Assembly: GCA_017509255.1 (NCBI GenBank)
Contig: JAFWQA010000008.1
Location: 1-64,000 of the forward strand
DNA: 64,000 nt
Reading direction: 5' to 3'
Origin: Clostridia bacterium
GTDB lineage: Bacteria > Bacillota > Clostridia > Christensenellales > Aristaeellaceae
Shown here: in pieces, positions 31,731-40,422 of the stretch
Numbering within the stretch: position 1 is the stretch's first letter
Layout: the number at the start of each line of letters is the position of its first letter
Translations under genes and position numbers: made by a program
The notes under the pieces: generated by a model
Told to the model about the DNA's origin: nothing
What the model saw: only the letters and a program-made list of their open reading frames with translations
Databases searched by the model: none

Positions 31731-34208
31731 TTATTCCGCCCTCTGAACGGTATCATAGACGCTCCTGGCCCGCGGGTGATCCGCCGTACCCCGCAGAATC
31801 GCGATCCTTCTTTCCCCCGGGTCCATGTCAAAATCGTTGTCCTCCAGGAGCAGGTCCGGATCCTCGCTGCTCAGCTCCACCGCCTTCGCGTAAGCCTTCG
31901 CACGGACGATCAGCTCATTGCCCTCCCGCCGGACTCTCAGCTCCGGATCGGCAAAGGCAAAGTGCTTCGGCGCGCAGAACAGGACCGTTCCGTCGGAAAC
32001 CGTCCTCCCGTCCTGCAGAAAAGCGTAGCTGAAATAGCTTCCGGTGATCTCCGCCTCCGGAAAGGTCAGATCCTCCAGCCAGAGAGATGTCTGTGCCGGA
32101 ACGTTCACCGCTTCCGCGCCCTCCTTCTGCTTGCTTCCGTCCGCACGGCGCAGGCTCCATCTCACCTCACCGCGGACCTCCAGGAGCGTTTCGTTGCTGA
32201 GACAAAGACGCGCGCCGCATTCGACCGGCTCCGGATGAAACTCGTTGATATGCGGGTTCTGATCCGTTTCTCCCCGCTCCTCCGCGGACAGCAGCACCGG
32301 CGAAAAGAAGCGCTTCGCCGCATAATGCAGCGCCTTCCACCGGCCGAAATAATCAACGGAGGACCAGGACGCCACCGGCCAGCAGTCATTCAGCTGCCAG
32401 ATGACGGTCCCTTTGCAGTATTCCCTGTCCCGGCGCCAATGCTCCACGCCGCAGCGGATCGCGTCCGCCTGCAGCAGCTGGGAACAGTAGAGCAGGGAAT
32501 CAAAATCCTTCGGGTATTGGTAGGTCTGGGAAAGATAGTTCAGGATCTTTCCGTTGGCCGATTTGTTCCGCTGATGCTTCTCCATCACGCGGGAAAAGAT
32601 ATTCCGGTCCCCGGGCAGCGTAAAGCTTTTCACCGTCTCCGAACAGGGAAAGGACTGGAACCCGAACTCACTGACATAGCGGAAGCGGTGCTTCCGGTAT
32701 TCGGTGAAGGGCTTCTCCCCGTGCCACACATCCCAGTAATGAACGTCCCCGCGGCCCGGGTCCTGCGGATCGTCAAAGCTGCCGCCGGAGGACGGGGAGC
32801 TCGGCCAGTAGAATACCTGCGGCGCCAGCTCCTTTGTCAGCTTCGGAAGGATATATTCAAACATTTTGATGTAGTCCGCGTGGTGGCTCGGCCGCGACTG
32901 CGTTCTGTCCGCATATCCCTTCCGGAACTCGTCCGTGATCATTCCGTAATGGAAGCCCTCCATTTCGTTGTTTCCACACAGAAGGGCCAGGGAAGCATGG
33001 TGGCGGATGCGCCGGATATTGTCCGCCGCCTCCGCGATGATGCTTTTCTCAAATTCCTCCGTCAGATCGTAATAGGCACACGCAAACATGAAATCCTGCC
33101 AGACCAGCAGCCCGAGCTCATCGCAGATGTCATAGAAGAAATCATCCGGATAGTATCCGCCGCCCCATACACGGACGGTGTTGAAATTGGCCAGCCGGGC
33201 GTCCTCCAGCAGGCGGCGCGTCCGTTCCGGTGTGATCCTGCCGAACAGATTATCCTCCGGAATATAGTCCCCGCCCATGGCAAAGACTTTGACTCCGTTT
33301 ACCGTGTGGCAGAATTCCTCTCCGTCCGCCTGCTTTTCCCGGGAAACAGTCATCGTACGCAGGCCGATCCTCCTCTCCCACCGGTCCGCTTCCCGCCCGT
33401 TCACGCTCAGGACCGCTGTCACGGTATACAGGGGCTGCTCCCCGTATCCGGCCGGCCACCAGAGCTTGGGATCCGCGATCCGGACCGTTCCGGTCGCGTC
33501 CGCCTCATATCTTTTTCCGTCCGGCGCCGTCACACAGATCTCCAGCCCGACGGACCGGATATCGCCCTTCAGCTCCGGCAACGGCATGATCCTCAGTGTC
33601 ACGCCGTCCTCCCGATGCTCCTGCAGGATCTGTACATCCGGCATCCGGCCGCCCCGGACCACCTGCAGGGAGATGCTCCGCCAGATCCCGGCGTCCGGAA
33701 GCCGGGGACCCCAGTCCCAGCCGAACTGGCAGTGCGCCTTCCGGATATGCGGAAAACCCGGCGTGGCGTCCGAGGACTGCCAGCAGGGGCGTTTTTCGTT
33801 TTCCTCCCGGATATATTTCAGCGGAGATTCAAACCGGATCCGGATCTCGTTTTCTCCCGCGCTGAGCATCGGACCGACATCCCATTCCCAGGTCCGGTGC
33901 ATATTGTCCGCCCGTCCTACATGCCGCCCGTTGATCCACACGTCGCAGAGCGTATCCAGGCCGTCGCAGCGCAGAAGCAGCGCGTCAGCCGTCAGATCCT
34001 CCTCTGACACAGAAAAGGACCGGACATACTCCCAGTCCTTTTCCATCAGGGCAAAGGCTTTTGTTTCATTGTCCCGCCAGAAGGGATCCTCCATGCTTCC
34101 GTCCCGCAGAAGATCCCCGTATACCGTTCCCGGGACCCGCGCCTCATGCCATCGGTCCTCCCCTGCAGCTCTCATGCGCCAGACTCCGTTCAGTGCAATC
34201 GTCTTCAT
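31731..34208 (-). CDS. GH2 beta-mannosidase
   Basis: The 825-aa cytoplasmic enzyme has the three-domain GH2 layout: an N-terminal jelly roll (about 1-190), an Ig-like domain, and a TIM barrel. The acid/base glutamate is in LCGNNEMEG and the nucleophile in VSEFGFQSFP. Sequence features such as WQSSDATPGFPHIRKAHCQFGWDWG-like segment and the VYGDLLRDG N-terminus point to the beta-mannosidase branch rather than beta-galactosidase. Likely releases mannose from imported manno-oligosaccharides. Start at 34208 has a GGGGG site; an ATG at 34268 lies almost on the predicted transcription start. Confidence 0.9.
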   Translation of the reverse strand: MKTIALNGVWRMRAAGEDRWHEARVPGTVYGDLLRDGSMEDPFWRDNETKAFALMEKDWEYVRSFSVSEEDLTADALLLRCDGLDTLCDVWINGRHVGRADNMHRTWEWDVGPMLSAGENEIRIRFESPLKYIREENEKRPCWQSSDATPGFPHIRKAHCQFGWDWGPRLPDAGIWRSISLQVVRGGRMPDVQILQEHREDGVTLRIMPLPELKGDIRSVGLEICVTAPDGKRYEADATGTVRIADPKLWWPAGYGEQPLYTVTAVLSVNGREADRWERRIGLRTMTVSREKQADGEEFCHTVNGVKVFAMGGDYIPEDNLFGRITPERTRRLLEDARLANFNTVRVWGGGYYPDDFFYDICDELGLLVWQDFMFACAYYDLTEEFEKSIIAEAADNIRRIRHHASLALLCGNNEMEGFHYGMITDEFRKGYADRTQSRPSHHADYIKMFEYILPKLTKELAPQVFYWPSSPSSGGSFDDPQDPGRGDVHYWDVWHGEKPFTEYRKHRFRYVSEFGFQSFPCSETVKSFTLPGDRNIFSRVMEKHQRNKSANGKILNYLSQTYQYPKDFDSLLYCSQLLQADAIRCGVEHWRRDREYCKGTVIWQLNDCWPVASWSSVDYFGRWKALHYAAKRFFSPVLLSAEERGETDQNPHINEFHPEPVECGARLCLSNETLLEVRGEVRWSLRRADGSKQKEGAEAVNVPAQTSLWLEDLTFPEAEITGSYFSYAFLQDGRTVSDGTVLFCAPKHFAFADPELRVRREGNELIVRAKAYAKAVELSSEDPDLLLEDNDFDMDPGERRIAILRGTADHPRARSVYDTVQRAE

Positions 34209-34277
34209 CCCGATCCCCCGCTTTATCTCTTTTTTGGCAACGGCTTTCAGACTGTGTATTCCTTTCATGACCGGGAA

Positions 34278-34306
34278 AGTATATCATGCCGGCATGCATT
34301 CTTCAA
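34278..34306 (-). promoter_or_regulatory. Promoter of the GH2 gene with an internal palindrome
   Basis: Minus strand -35 TTGAAG (34301-34306), 17-bp spacer, -10 TATACT (34278-34283). The spacer contains the perfect 12-bp palindrome CATGCCGGCATG (34285-34296), well placed for a repressor. Confidence 0.72.
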
Positions 34307-34314
34307 GAAGCGTA

Positions 34315-34344
34315 TAAAAAAGGAGCTGCGCTCCGCAGCCCCTT
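34315..34344 (-). terminator. Terminator of the first sugar ABC operon
   Basis: Minus strand stem AAGGGGCTGCG/CGCAGCTCCTT with a 3-nt loop (arms 34334-34344 and 34320-34330) followed by TTTTTT. It ends the SBP-permease-permease transcript. Confidence 0.88.
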
Positions 34345-34360
34345 CTGATCCGGTTTCCCT

Positions 34361-35221
34361 TCAGCCCTTCACCGCTCCGGCGGTAGCGCCCCTGATGATC
34401 GATTTGGAAAGAATGATATATACGATCAGCACCGGCAGGATCGCCAGCAGAATGAACATATAAACCTTTCCCATATCAAACTTGGAGTAGTCCGCCGAGC
34501 GCAGCTGGGCGATCATGATCGGAACGGTCTTCAGCTCCGCCTTGTCCAGCAGCAGCGTGGGAATGAAATAGTTGTTCCAGGAGGAAACAAACGCGAATAT
34601 CATCTGAACCGCGAAGGCTGGCTTCATGATCGGAAGAACGATCTGATTGAAGGTCCTGAACTCATGCGCGCCGTCAATGCGGGCCGCCTCCACCATTTCC
34701 AGCGGCAGAACGCTCTCCAGATACTGCTTCATGTAGAAGAACACGACGGGCGAGGCAATGCTGGGCAGGATCAGCGGTAAATAATTATTCGTCAGGCGGA
34801 AACGGTAGCACAGTTTGATAAAACCGACGGCGGAAACCTGAGGCGGGATCATCATGACCGCCATGATAAACAGGAACGCCGCCTTCTTCAGCTTAAAATC
34901 ATACACATGGATCCCGTACGCCGTCAGCGCGGAAAAATAGGTGGTCAGGACCGCGCAGCAGGCCGCGATGATAAAGCTGTTCAGCATTCCGCGCGGGATA
35001 TTGATGGACGCGTCATTCCAGGCGTTCCTCAGGTTGTCAAAGAAATGTCCGCCGAACCAGACCGCAAACCCTCCCTGCAGCTGGGCATTGGAACGCGACG
35101 CGTTGATGATCAGCATATAGAAAGAGAAAAGGCAAAGCACCGCAAGGAAAATCAGGATCGTGTAGGCAACGGTCCGCGCAGCAGCCAGCTGTATGCGTCC
35201 CTTTTTATTTACATCTTTCAC
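34361..35221 (-). CDS. Carbohydrate ABC transporter permease (MalG-like)
   Basis: The 286-aa permease has about six helices and the EAA motif at VEAARIDGAHEFRTFNQIVLPIMKPA. It belongs to the CUT1 sugar family. I chose a GTG start at 35221 because GGAGGAG lies 9 nt upstream; an ATG at 35275 lies deep in the preceding gene. The C-terminus AGAVKG is typical of the family. Confidence 0.9.
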   Translation of the reverse strand: MKDVNKKGRIQLAAARTVAYTILIFLAVLCLFSFYMLIINASRSNAQLQGGFAVWFGGHFFDNLRNAWNDASINIPRGMLNSFIIAACCAVLTTYFSALTAYGIHVYDFKLKKAAFLFIMAVMMIPPQVSAVGFIKLCYRFRLTNNYLPLILPSIASPVVFFYMKQYLESVLPLEMVEAARIDGAHEFRTFNQIVLPIMKPAFAVQMIFAFVSSWNNYFIPTLLLDKAELKTVPIMIAQLRSADYSKFDMGKVYMFILLAILPVLIVYIILSKSIIRGATAGAVKG

Positions 35222-35237
35222 GGAATCATTCTCCTCC

Positions 35238-36161
35238 TTACTTCTTGTACGGCTTTGAAAGAGTATGATACACAACCAGGCTCAGGATGGCGGAGATGAT
35301 AAACAGAACCACGCTGATAGCTCCTGCCATGCCGTAATTCTTGCTGGTCTGCAGGTAGTTGTTCAGATACATGACGATCGTCATGCTGGTACGGTCCGGA
35401 GTGCCCTTCCCGTTTGTCAGGACCTGAGGCACGTCAAACATCTGCAGCCCGCCGATCATTGCCGTGATGATCGTATAGACCAGGATCGGAGCAAGCAGCG
35501 GCAGGGTCACGCGAAAAAATGTCTGCAGGGAGTTGGCTCCGTCGATCTGCGCGGCTTCGAACATGCTCTGATCGATCCCCTGAATGCCCGCCATCAGCAG
35601 GATCGTGGTGTTGCCGAACCACATCAGGAAATTCATCAGGGAGATCAGCAAACGTACCGGGATCATCATACCGAGAAAATCGAAGGATTTTTCCAGCATA
35701 CCGGAGGACATCAGCAGCTGATTGACCGGCCCGACCGGAGAGAAAAGCGTAAAGAACAGCATGGAAAATGCCGACGCCATGATCAGGTTGGGCATATAGA
35801 TCACAGTCTTGAAAAACTGCTGTCCCTTCAGATTCAGCCGGAAGCTGGTAAAGAATACCGCCAGCAGCAGAGCGACCAGCACCTGGGGAACGGCACCCAG
35901 AAGCCAGAGGATCATCGTGTTTCCGAAATACCTTAAAATATCAATGCTGCCGTTTTTTGCCGGAGTAAACAGCTTGATAAAATTCCCGAACCCGACATAG
36001 TTCGGGCCGACCTGGCTCAGTCCGTTCCGGTAGTTTTCAAAGAACGCGTTATAAAAGGTTGTGATCTGCGGGATCAGAGAAAATAATATATAAGAAATAA
36101 AAAACGGCAGTATAAAGATATACCCCCATTTGGAATAACTGACTCCCCTGCGTTTTTTCAC
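35238..36161 (-). CDS. Carbohydrate ABC transporter permease (MalF/LplB-like)
   Basis: The 307-aa CUT1 permease carries the EAA loop FEAAQIDGANSLQTFFRVTLPLL and about six helices. The start is a GTG at 36161 (MKKRRG) with an upstream GGAAAGGA tract. It pairs with the downstream MalG-like permease, 16 nt away. No ATPase gene is adjacent. Confidence 0.9.
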   Translation of the reverse strand: MKKRRGVSYSKWGYIFILPFFISYILFSLIPQITTFYNAFFENYRNGLSQVGPNYVGFGNFIKLFTPAKNGSIDILRYFGNTMILWLLGAVPQVLVALLLAVFFTSFRLNLKGQQFFKTVIYMPNLIMASAFSMLFFTLFSPVGPVNQLLMSSGMLEKSFDFLGMMIPVRLLISLMNFLMWFGNTTILLMAGIQGIDQSMFEAAQIDGANSLQTFFRVTLPLLAPILVYTIITAMIGGLQMFDVPQVLTNGKGTPDRTSMTIVMYLNNYLQTSKNYGMAGAISVVLFIISAILSLVVYHTLSKPYKK

Positions 36162-36187
36162 AGTTCTTCCATCCTTTCCGCGGCTTC

Positions 36188-36242
36188 TGAGGATTTCTCC
36201 TCAAAACTTACGAAAGTCATAAGCCCTGAGGAGAAATCCTCA
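36188..36242. repeat. Inverted repeat between SBP and permease genes (hairpin 1)
   Basis: Perfect 16-bp arms TGAGGATTTCTCCTCA at 36188-36203 and its complement at 36227-36242, separated by 23 nt that themselves contain a short CTTA/TAAG pairing. No T-run follows on the minus strand, so it is not a classical terminator. Confidence 0.75.
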
Positions 36243-36250
36243 ATAATCAA

Positions 36251-36285
36251 TTTACTGAGGCAAGGCAGAGCCTTGCCTCAGTAAA
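36251..36285. repeat. Inverted repeat between SBP and permease genes (hairpin 2)
   Basis: Perfect 16-bp arms TTTACTGAGGCAAGGC at 36251-36266 and complement at 36270-36285 around a 3-nt loop. It stands about 40 nt beyond the SBP stop and probably protects or separates the SBP message from the permease message. Confidence 0.8.
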
Positions 36286-36326
36286 TGATTAAATATGATC
36301 GGTTCGTAATGCTTCAATAATGATGA

Positions 36327-37607
36327 TCAGGGAGTCACGATGGCCGGATAGGTCTCGTTGACAAACTTGTAGAAGTTGCTCATCGCGGTATCCTTGTCAA
36401 CATTCTTCTTGAAGTATTCCTGCAGGTTGTTCTGCAGGCCTTCGTTCAGCAGCTGATCATAGATGGTGTGATTCTCCCACTTGATGTTGTCGGTCATAGC
36501 AGAGAACACAGCCACATCGTTCTGGCCGCCCAGGAAGGCACTGCCGTAATCCGGGTTCTCAGCAAACTTGGCATTGACAGCCTTGTTGTTGGAGAACTGA
36601 GCTTCCGCAGAAACCAGCTTGGTGCAGACTTCTTCATTGTTGATGAAGGTGTTCATGATGTCGCCCACGATCGTGGGGTTGTCGGTTCCGGCAGGAGCCA
36701 GCAGCCAGGTGCCGCCCCAGAAGTGAGCAGCGGGGCCTTCGGTAATAGCCCAGTCACCGGAGCATCCCTTTTCCGGATCCTGCGCGTTGCCCATGCAGAA
36801 GTTGAAGTACCATGCGGGGCCGAAGAAGCACATGGTCTTGCCGTCGGCAAACATCTGAACGTTCTTCTCATCGTCCCAGATGCCGGCAGTCAGCGTGTAT
36901 CCGTTGTCAATGAACTTCTCGGTCTGAGCGATCCAGGCTTCGATCTGGGGATCAAACTGCAGGTTGCCTTCGGCGTCGACCCAGGCACTGGTGCAGTTGT
37001 TGGAGAACACGCGGTAGGTCTCAGCGAAAGAAGCGGTCATGTAGTAGCCCTTGGCCTTGGCATCGGCAGCCACGGCTTCGAACTTTTCCCAGCTGTTCAG
37101 AGCGGCCTGGACCTCAGCGGGATCATCGGTGCCCAGCACGTCCTTGGCGATGGAGCGGCGATAGATCAGAGCAGAGGGGCAGCACTGGAAGGACACGCCC
37201 TTGACAACGCCGTCAGCGGTGGAAGCGGCCTTTACGGTGTACTCATAGGCATTGGAGAAATCGGTCACGCCCAGAGCGGCGATATCCTGGGTCGCGTCAG
37301 CGTCCACATACTTCTGGATGTAGTCCGCTTCGGCCAGGAACATGTCCACTTTTTCATCGGCGGAAGCAGCTTCCTGATTCAGGAGAGCTTCGTCCAGCTT
37401 CTGCTGATAGCCGCCGTTGTCACTGGGGGTGATGATCCAGTTCACGGTGATGCCTTCGGGAACAGCGTAGTACTTCTCAAAGAAGCCTTTGAATTCTTCG
37501 TTCCAGGCATAAATGTTCAGGACTTTGCCTTCTTCTTCGGCAGCGGCGAAGGACAGCATGGACAGCGCCATCATCGCAGCCAGAACCAGAGCAAAAAGTT
37601 TCTTCAT
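36327..37607 (-). CDS. Carbohydrate ABC transporter substrate-binding protein (family 1)
   Basis: The 426-aa exported protein has a signal peptide (MKKLFALVLAAMMALSML, cleavage near FAAAEE) and a sugar-binding SBP_bac_1 fold: NIYAWNEEFKG, GPAWYFNF and ITEGPAAHFWGGTWLLAP regions. There is no lipobox cysteine. The start at 37607 is set by GGAGG. The ligand is probably a beta-gluco- or manno-oligosaccharide, judged only from neighbouring GH1, GH2 and GH3 genes. Confidence 0.86.
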   Translation of the reverse strand: MKKLFALVLAAMMALSMLSFAAAEEEGKVLNIYAWNEEFKGFFEKYYAVPEGITVNWIITPSDNGGYQQKLDEALLNQEAASADEKVDMFLAEADYIQKYVDADATQDIAALGVTDFSNAYEYTVKAASTADGVVKGVSFQCCPSALIYRRSIAKDVLGTDDPAEVQAALNSWEKFEAVAADAKAKGYYMTASFAETYRVFSNNCTSAWVDAEGNLQFDPQIEAWIAQTEKFIDNGYTLTAGIWDDEKNVQMFADGKTMCFFGPAWYFNFCMGNAQDPEKGCSGDWAITEGPAAHFWGGTWLLAPAGTDNPTIVGDIMNTFINNEEVCTKLVSAEAQFSNNKAVNAKFAENPDYGSAFLGGQNDVAVFSAMTDNIKWENHTIYDQLLNEGLQNNLQEYFKKNVDKDTAMSNFYKFVNETYPAIVTP

Positions 37608-37699
37608 GGGGTTTTCCTCCTTATTTGTTTTGCGGTTGAACCGCATTCTTCTCAAACGGCGTTTCCGCCATTATCGACAATACCGGAAGGTTTACCGAA

Positions 37700-37713
37700 T
37701 GCAAACGTTTTTA
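37700..37713. promoter_or_regulatory. cre-like / LacI-family operator in the SBP leader
   Basis: TGCAAACGTTTTTA matches the catabolite-response consensus TGNAANCGNTNNCA at all but one defined position. It lies about 40 nt downstream of the predicted transcription start. Confidence 0.6.
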
Positions 37714-37755
37714 AATTTCCTGTATTTTTAACCATTTCCCCCGAAAAACGGCATC

Positions 37756-37784
37756 AGTATAGACCAGGTTAACTAAAAAATCAA
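37756..37784 (-). promoter_or_regulatory. Promoter of the first sugar ABC operon
   Basis: Minus strand -35 TTGATT (37779-37784), 17-bp spacer, -10 TATACT (37756-37761). The leader to the SBP start codon is about 142 nt. Confidence 0.75.
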
Positions 37785-37842
37785 CCGTTTTTTTGTTATT
37801 TTTTTACCGTTTGGAACCCATTTTGCCCATTTTCAGCCGTTT

Positions 37843-37867
37843 CGGAAACGTTTTCGGAAACGTTTTC
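37843..37867. promoter_or_regulatory. Tandem AAACGTTT operators upstream of the sugar ABC promoter
   Basis: Two direct copies of the 12-mer CGGAAACGTTTT (37843-37854 and 37855-37866), each with the CG-centred AAACGTTT core of LacI/CcpA sites. They sit about 95-118 bp upstream of the transcription start, 143-155 bp from the cre-like site at 37700. Confidence 0.6.
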
Positions 37868-37920
37868 ATACTATATGTATCAACGATTCCTGACATTTTT
37901 GTTTTTTCCCTGTTTTTTTG

Positions 37921-37959
37921 AAAAAAACAGCCTGTTTTCACAAAAAAACAGGCTGTTTT
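37921..37959 (-). terminator. Terminator of the GH3 gene
   Basis: Perfect 15-bp arms AAAACAGCCTGTTTT (37924-37938) and complement (37945-37959), followed on the minus strand by a T-run. It lies 22 nt after the GH3 stop. Confidence 0.9.
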
Positions 37960-37981
37960 CAATCCTTATTCTGCTTCGGTT

Positions 37982-40261
37982 TTACTTCACCCGGTTCATT
38001 TTATCGATCAGCTCCGCCAGCGTTTCGTGCGTCACCTGTCCGCCGGAGAAAGAGATCAGGGAGCGCAGCGGCATATACTTCATCATGGCTTCCCCCATGT
38101 CCTCCGTGATCGCTTCACCGGCCGCCCCGCTCTTTTCCGCGTCCGCGCCGATCGTTCCCATGGCCGTCTTCACGGCCTGCCGGACGACCGCCGCCTTCGC
38201 CGGATATTTTTCGATATCCATCATGATCGTCTTTTCCGTCACGGTCAGCGGCAGGATCTCCGTGCTTTCCACCGTCACCGGGGCAGACAGGATCACCTCT
38301 TCCGCATTGCGGCAGATCTGAACGTCAAACACGCCGGTTTCCACATGCCAGCCGTGCACCGCTGTGCTCCAGTAGGCAAAGGACCGTTTGTCCAGCACGA
38401 AGGAAACCGTTTTTGTTTCTCCGGGGGCAAGGCTGATTTTTTCAAAGCCCTTCAGCTCCCGCACGGGACGGAACACTTCTTCACTTTCCCGATCGGACAC
38501 GTACAGCTGCACAACTTCCTTGCCGGCCACGCTGCCCGTATTGGTCACATCCACCGATACCTTCAGCGTATCCGTGTCCCGGATGCTTCCGCTGCTCAGC
38601 ATCAGATTGCCGTATTCAAAGCTCGTATAGCTCAGACCGTATCCGAAGGGAAACCGGACCGGCATCCGCTTCTTTCCGTAATACCGGTATCCGACAAAGA
38701 TCCCCTCGCTGTAGACTGCCGTATTCCCCTCCCCGCCGTAGGAAAGCCAGCATGGGGTGTCCTCCAGCCTCATCGGGAAGGTCTCCGGCAGACGGCCGCT
38801 GGGGTTCACTTCTCCCCAGAGGACCGCCCGGTTGGCAGCCCCGACGTTCTGGCCGGCCAGATAGCCTTCGATGATCCCCTGCACCCGGTCTGCCCAGGGC
38901 ATTTCCACCGGGGAGCCGTTATACAGCAGGATCACGGTATGCGGATTCGCCGCAGTCACCGCTTCGATCAGCGCGTTCTGATTCGCCGGCATGCGCATAT
39001 GGCTCCGGTCATAGCCCTCGCTCTCAAAGCTGTCCGGCAGCCCGGCGACCACGATCACCTTGTCCGCCGCTCTGGCCGCGGCTACCGCCTCCGCCTGCAG
39101 CGCTTCATCCGTTTCTTCGCTTCCGGCCGTGTAGCCCTGCGCGTAGGTGATGCCGGCCTTGTCCGCCACGGCATCCAGCAGGCCCGTCACCCGGAAGCAG
39201 TTGATATGCGAACTCCCGCCGCCCTGAAAGCGCGGTTTCTTCGCGAATTCGCCGATGATGGCGATCTTTTCCCCGTCCTTCAGCGGCAGGATGTTCCCTT
39301 CGTTTTTCAGCAATACCATGCAGTCAGCGGCCAGCTTTCCCGCCAGCTCGTGATCTGCCTCCCTGTCCCAGGGAGTCGTTTCCGGATCGGCATGGTCCAG
39401 ATACCGCTGATTGACGATCAGAATGCGCTCCACGCAAAGATCCACATCCTTTTCGTCCAGCCGTCCCTCACGGACCGCCTTCACGATCTCCGCGTCATTG
39501 ACGCCGCCGGAGCCTGGCATCTCCAGATCCATGCCGGCCTTTACGCCCTTCACCCGGTCGCTGACAGCGCCCCAGTCGCTCATCACATAGCCGTCAAAGC
39601 CCCATTCCCCGCGCAGCACATCGGTCAGCAGCCATTTGTTCTCGTTCACATAGGTGCCGTTCAGGCTGTTGTAGCTGCACATAAAGGTCCAGGCTTTGCC
39701 CTTTTTGGCTGCCGCCTCGAAGGCCGGCAGATAGATCTCCCGAAGCGTGCGCTCGTCCACCACGCTGTCAGAGGACATGCGCCGGTGCTCCTGATCGTTT
39801 GCGGCAAAATGCTTCACGCTGGTACCGATATTTTTGCTCTGAATGCCCCGGATCATATCCGCCGCCATTTCGCCGGCCAGGTACGGGTCCTCGCTCATGT
39901 ATTCAAAGTTCCGCCCGCACAGCGGGGAACGCTTGATGTTGATGGCAGGCCCCAGATTGATGGCCACCTGTTCATGCCGGCATTCCTCACCGATCGCCTC
40001 ACCGATCTGCCTGACCAGGCTTCGGTCAAAGCTGGCCGTGCTGGCGCATGCCGCCGGAAAGCACACAGCCTTGATGCTCTCATTGACTCCCAGATGATCC
40101 GCCTTGTCATCCTGCTTCCGCAGCCCGTGCGGTCCGTCACTGACCATCACCGGCCTGATCCCGAGCCGTTCCACCGCTTTTGTGTGCCAGAAATCGGCGC
40201 CGCTGAGCAAAGAGGCCTTTTCCTCCAGAGACATCCGGGCAACCAGCTCTTTTGTATCCAT
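37982..40261 (-). CDS. GH3 beta-glucosidase
   Basis: The 759-aa enzyme has the GH3 TIM barrel (nucleophile Asp in GYVMSDWGA, conserved KHFAAND), a second alpha/beta sandwich domain and a C-terminal fibronectin-like domain (NTGSVAGKEVVQLYVSD). Without a signal peptide it is probably cytoplasmic, hydrolysing imported beta-glucosides. The start at 40261 has an AAGGAG site; the ATG at 40336 lies upstream of the promoter and is excluded. Confidence 0.94.
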   Translation of the reverse strand: MDTKELVARMSLEEKASLLSGADFWHTKAVERLGIRPVMVSDGPHGLRKQDDKADHLGVNESIKAVCFPAACASTASFDRSLVRQIGEAIGEECRHEQVAINLGPAINIKRSPLCGRNFEYMSEDPYLAGEMAADMIRGIQSKNIGTSVKHFAANDQEHRRMSSDSVVDERTLREIYLPAFEAAAKKGKAWTFMCSYNSLNGTYVNENKWLLTDVLRGEWGFDGYVMSDWGAVSDRVKGVKAGMDLEMPGSGGVNDAEIVKAVREGRLDEKDVDLCVERILIVNQRYLDHADPETTPWDREADHELAGKLAADCMVLLKNEGNILPLKDGEKIAIIGEFAKKPRFQGGGSSHINCFRVTGLLDAVADKAGITYAQGYTAGSEETDEALQAEAVAAARAADKVIVVAGLPDSFESEGYDRSHMRMPANQNALIEAVTAANPHTVILLYNGSPVEMPWADRVQGIIEGYLAGQNVGAANRAVLWGEVNPSGRLPETFPMRLEDTPCWLSYGGEGNTAVYSEGIFVGYRYYGKKRMPVRFPFGYGLSYTSFEYGNLMLSSGSIRDTDTLKVSVDVTNTGSVAGKEVVQLYVSDRESEEVFRPVRELKGFEKISLAPGETKTVSFVLDKRSFAYWSTAVHGWHVETGVFDVQICRNAEEVILSAPVTVESTEILPLTVTEKTIMMDIEKYPAKAAVVRQAVKTAMGTIGADAEKSGAAGEAITEDMGEAMMKYMPLRSLISFSGGQVTHETLAELIDKMNRVK

Positions 40262-40298
40262 TCCCTTTCTCCTTTTTGTCCTTTTTTCTGCTGTGCTC

Positions 40299-40327
40299 AT
40301 TATAGAAAAGGTCTCCATCCGTGTCAA
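40299..40327 (-). promoter_or_regulatory. Consensus promoter of the GH3 gene
   Basis: Minus strand exact -35 TTGACA (40322-40327), 17-bp spacer, exact -10 TATAAT (40299-40304). The leader is about 30 nt. Confidence 0.92.
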
Positions 40328-40422
40328 CGGAACCATTCCGCCTCTCCGCGGAACAGTGTTCGCTTTTCTTTCCCCGTCCCATCATGTATAATAGAGGCAA
40401 TAAAACGTTTGGAGGCATCTTC

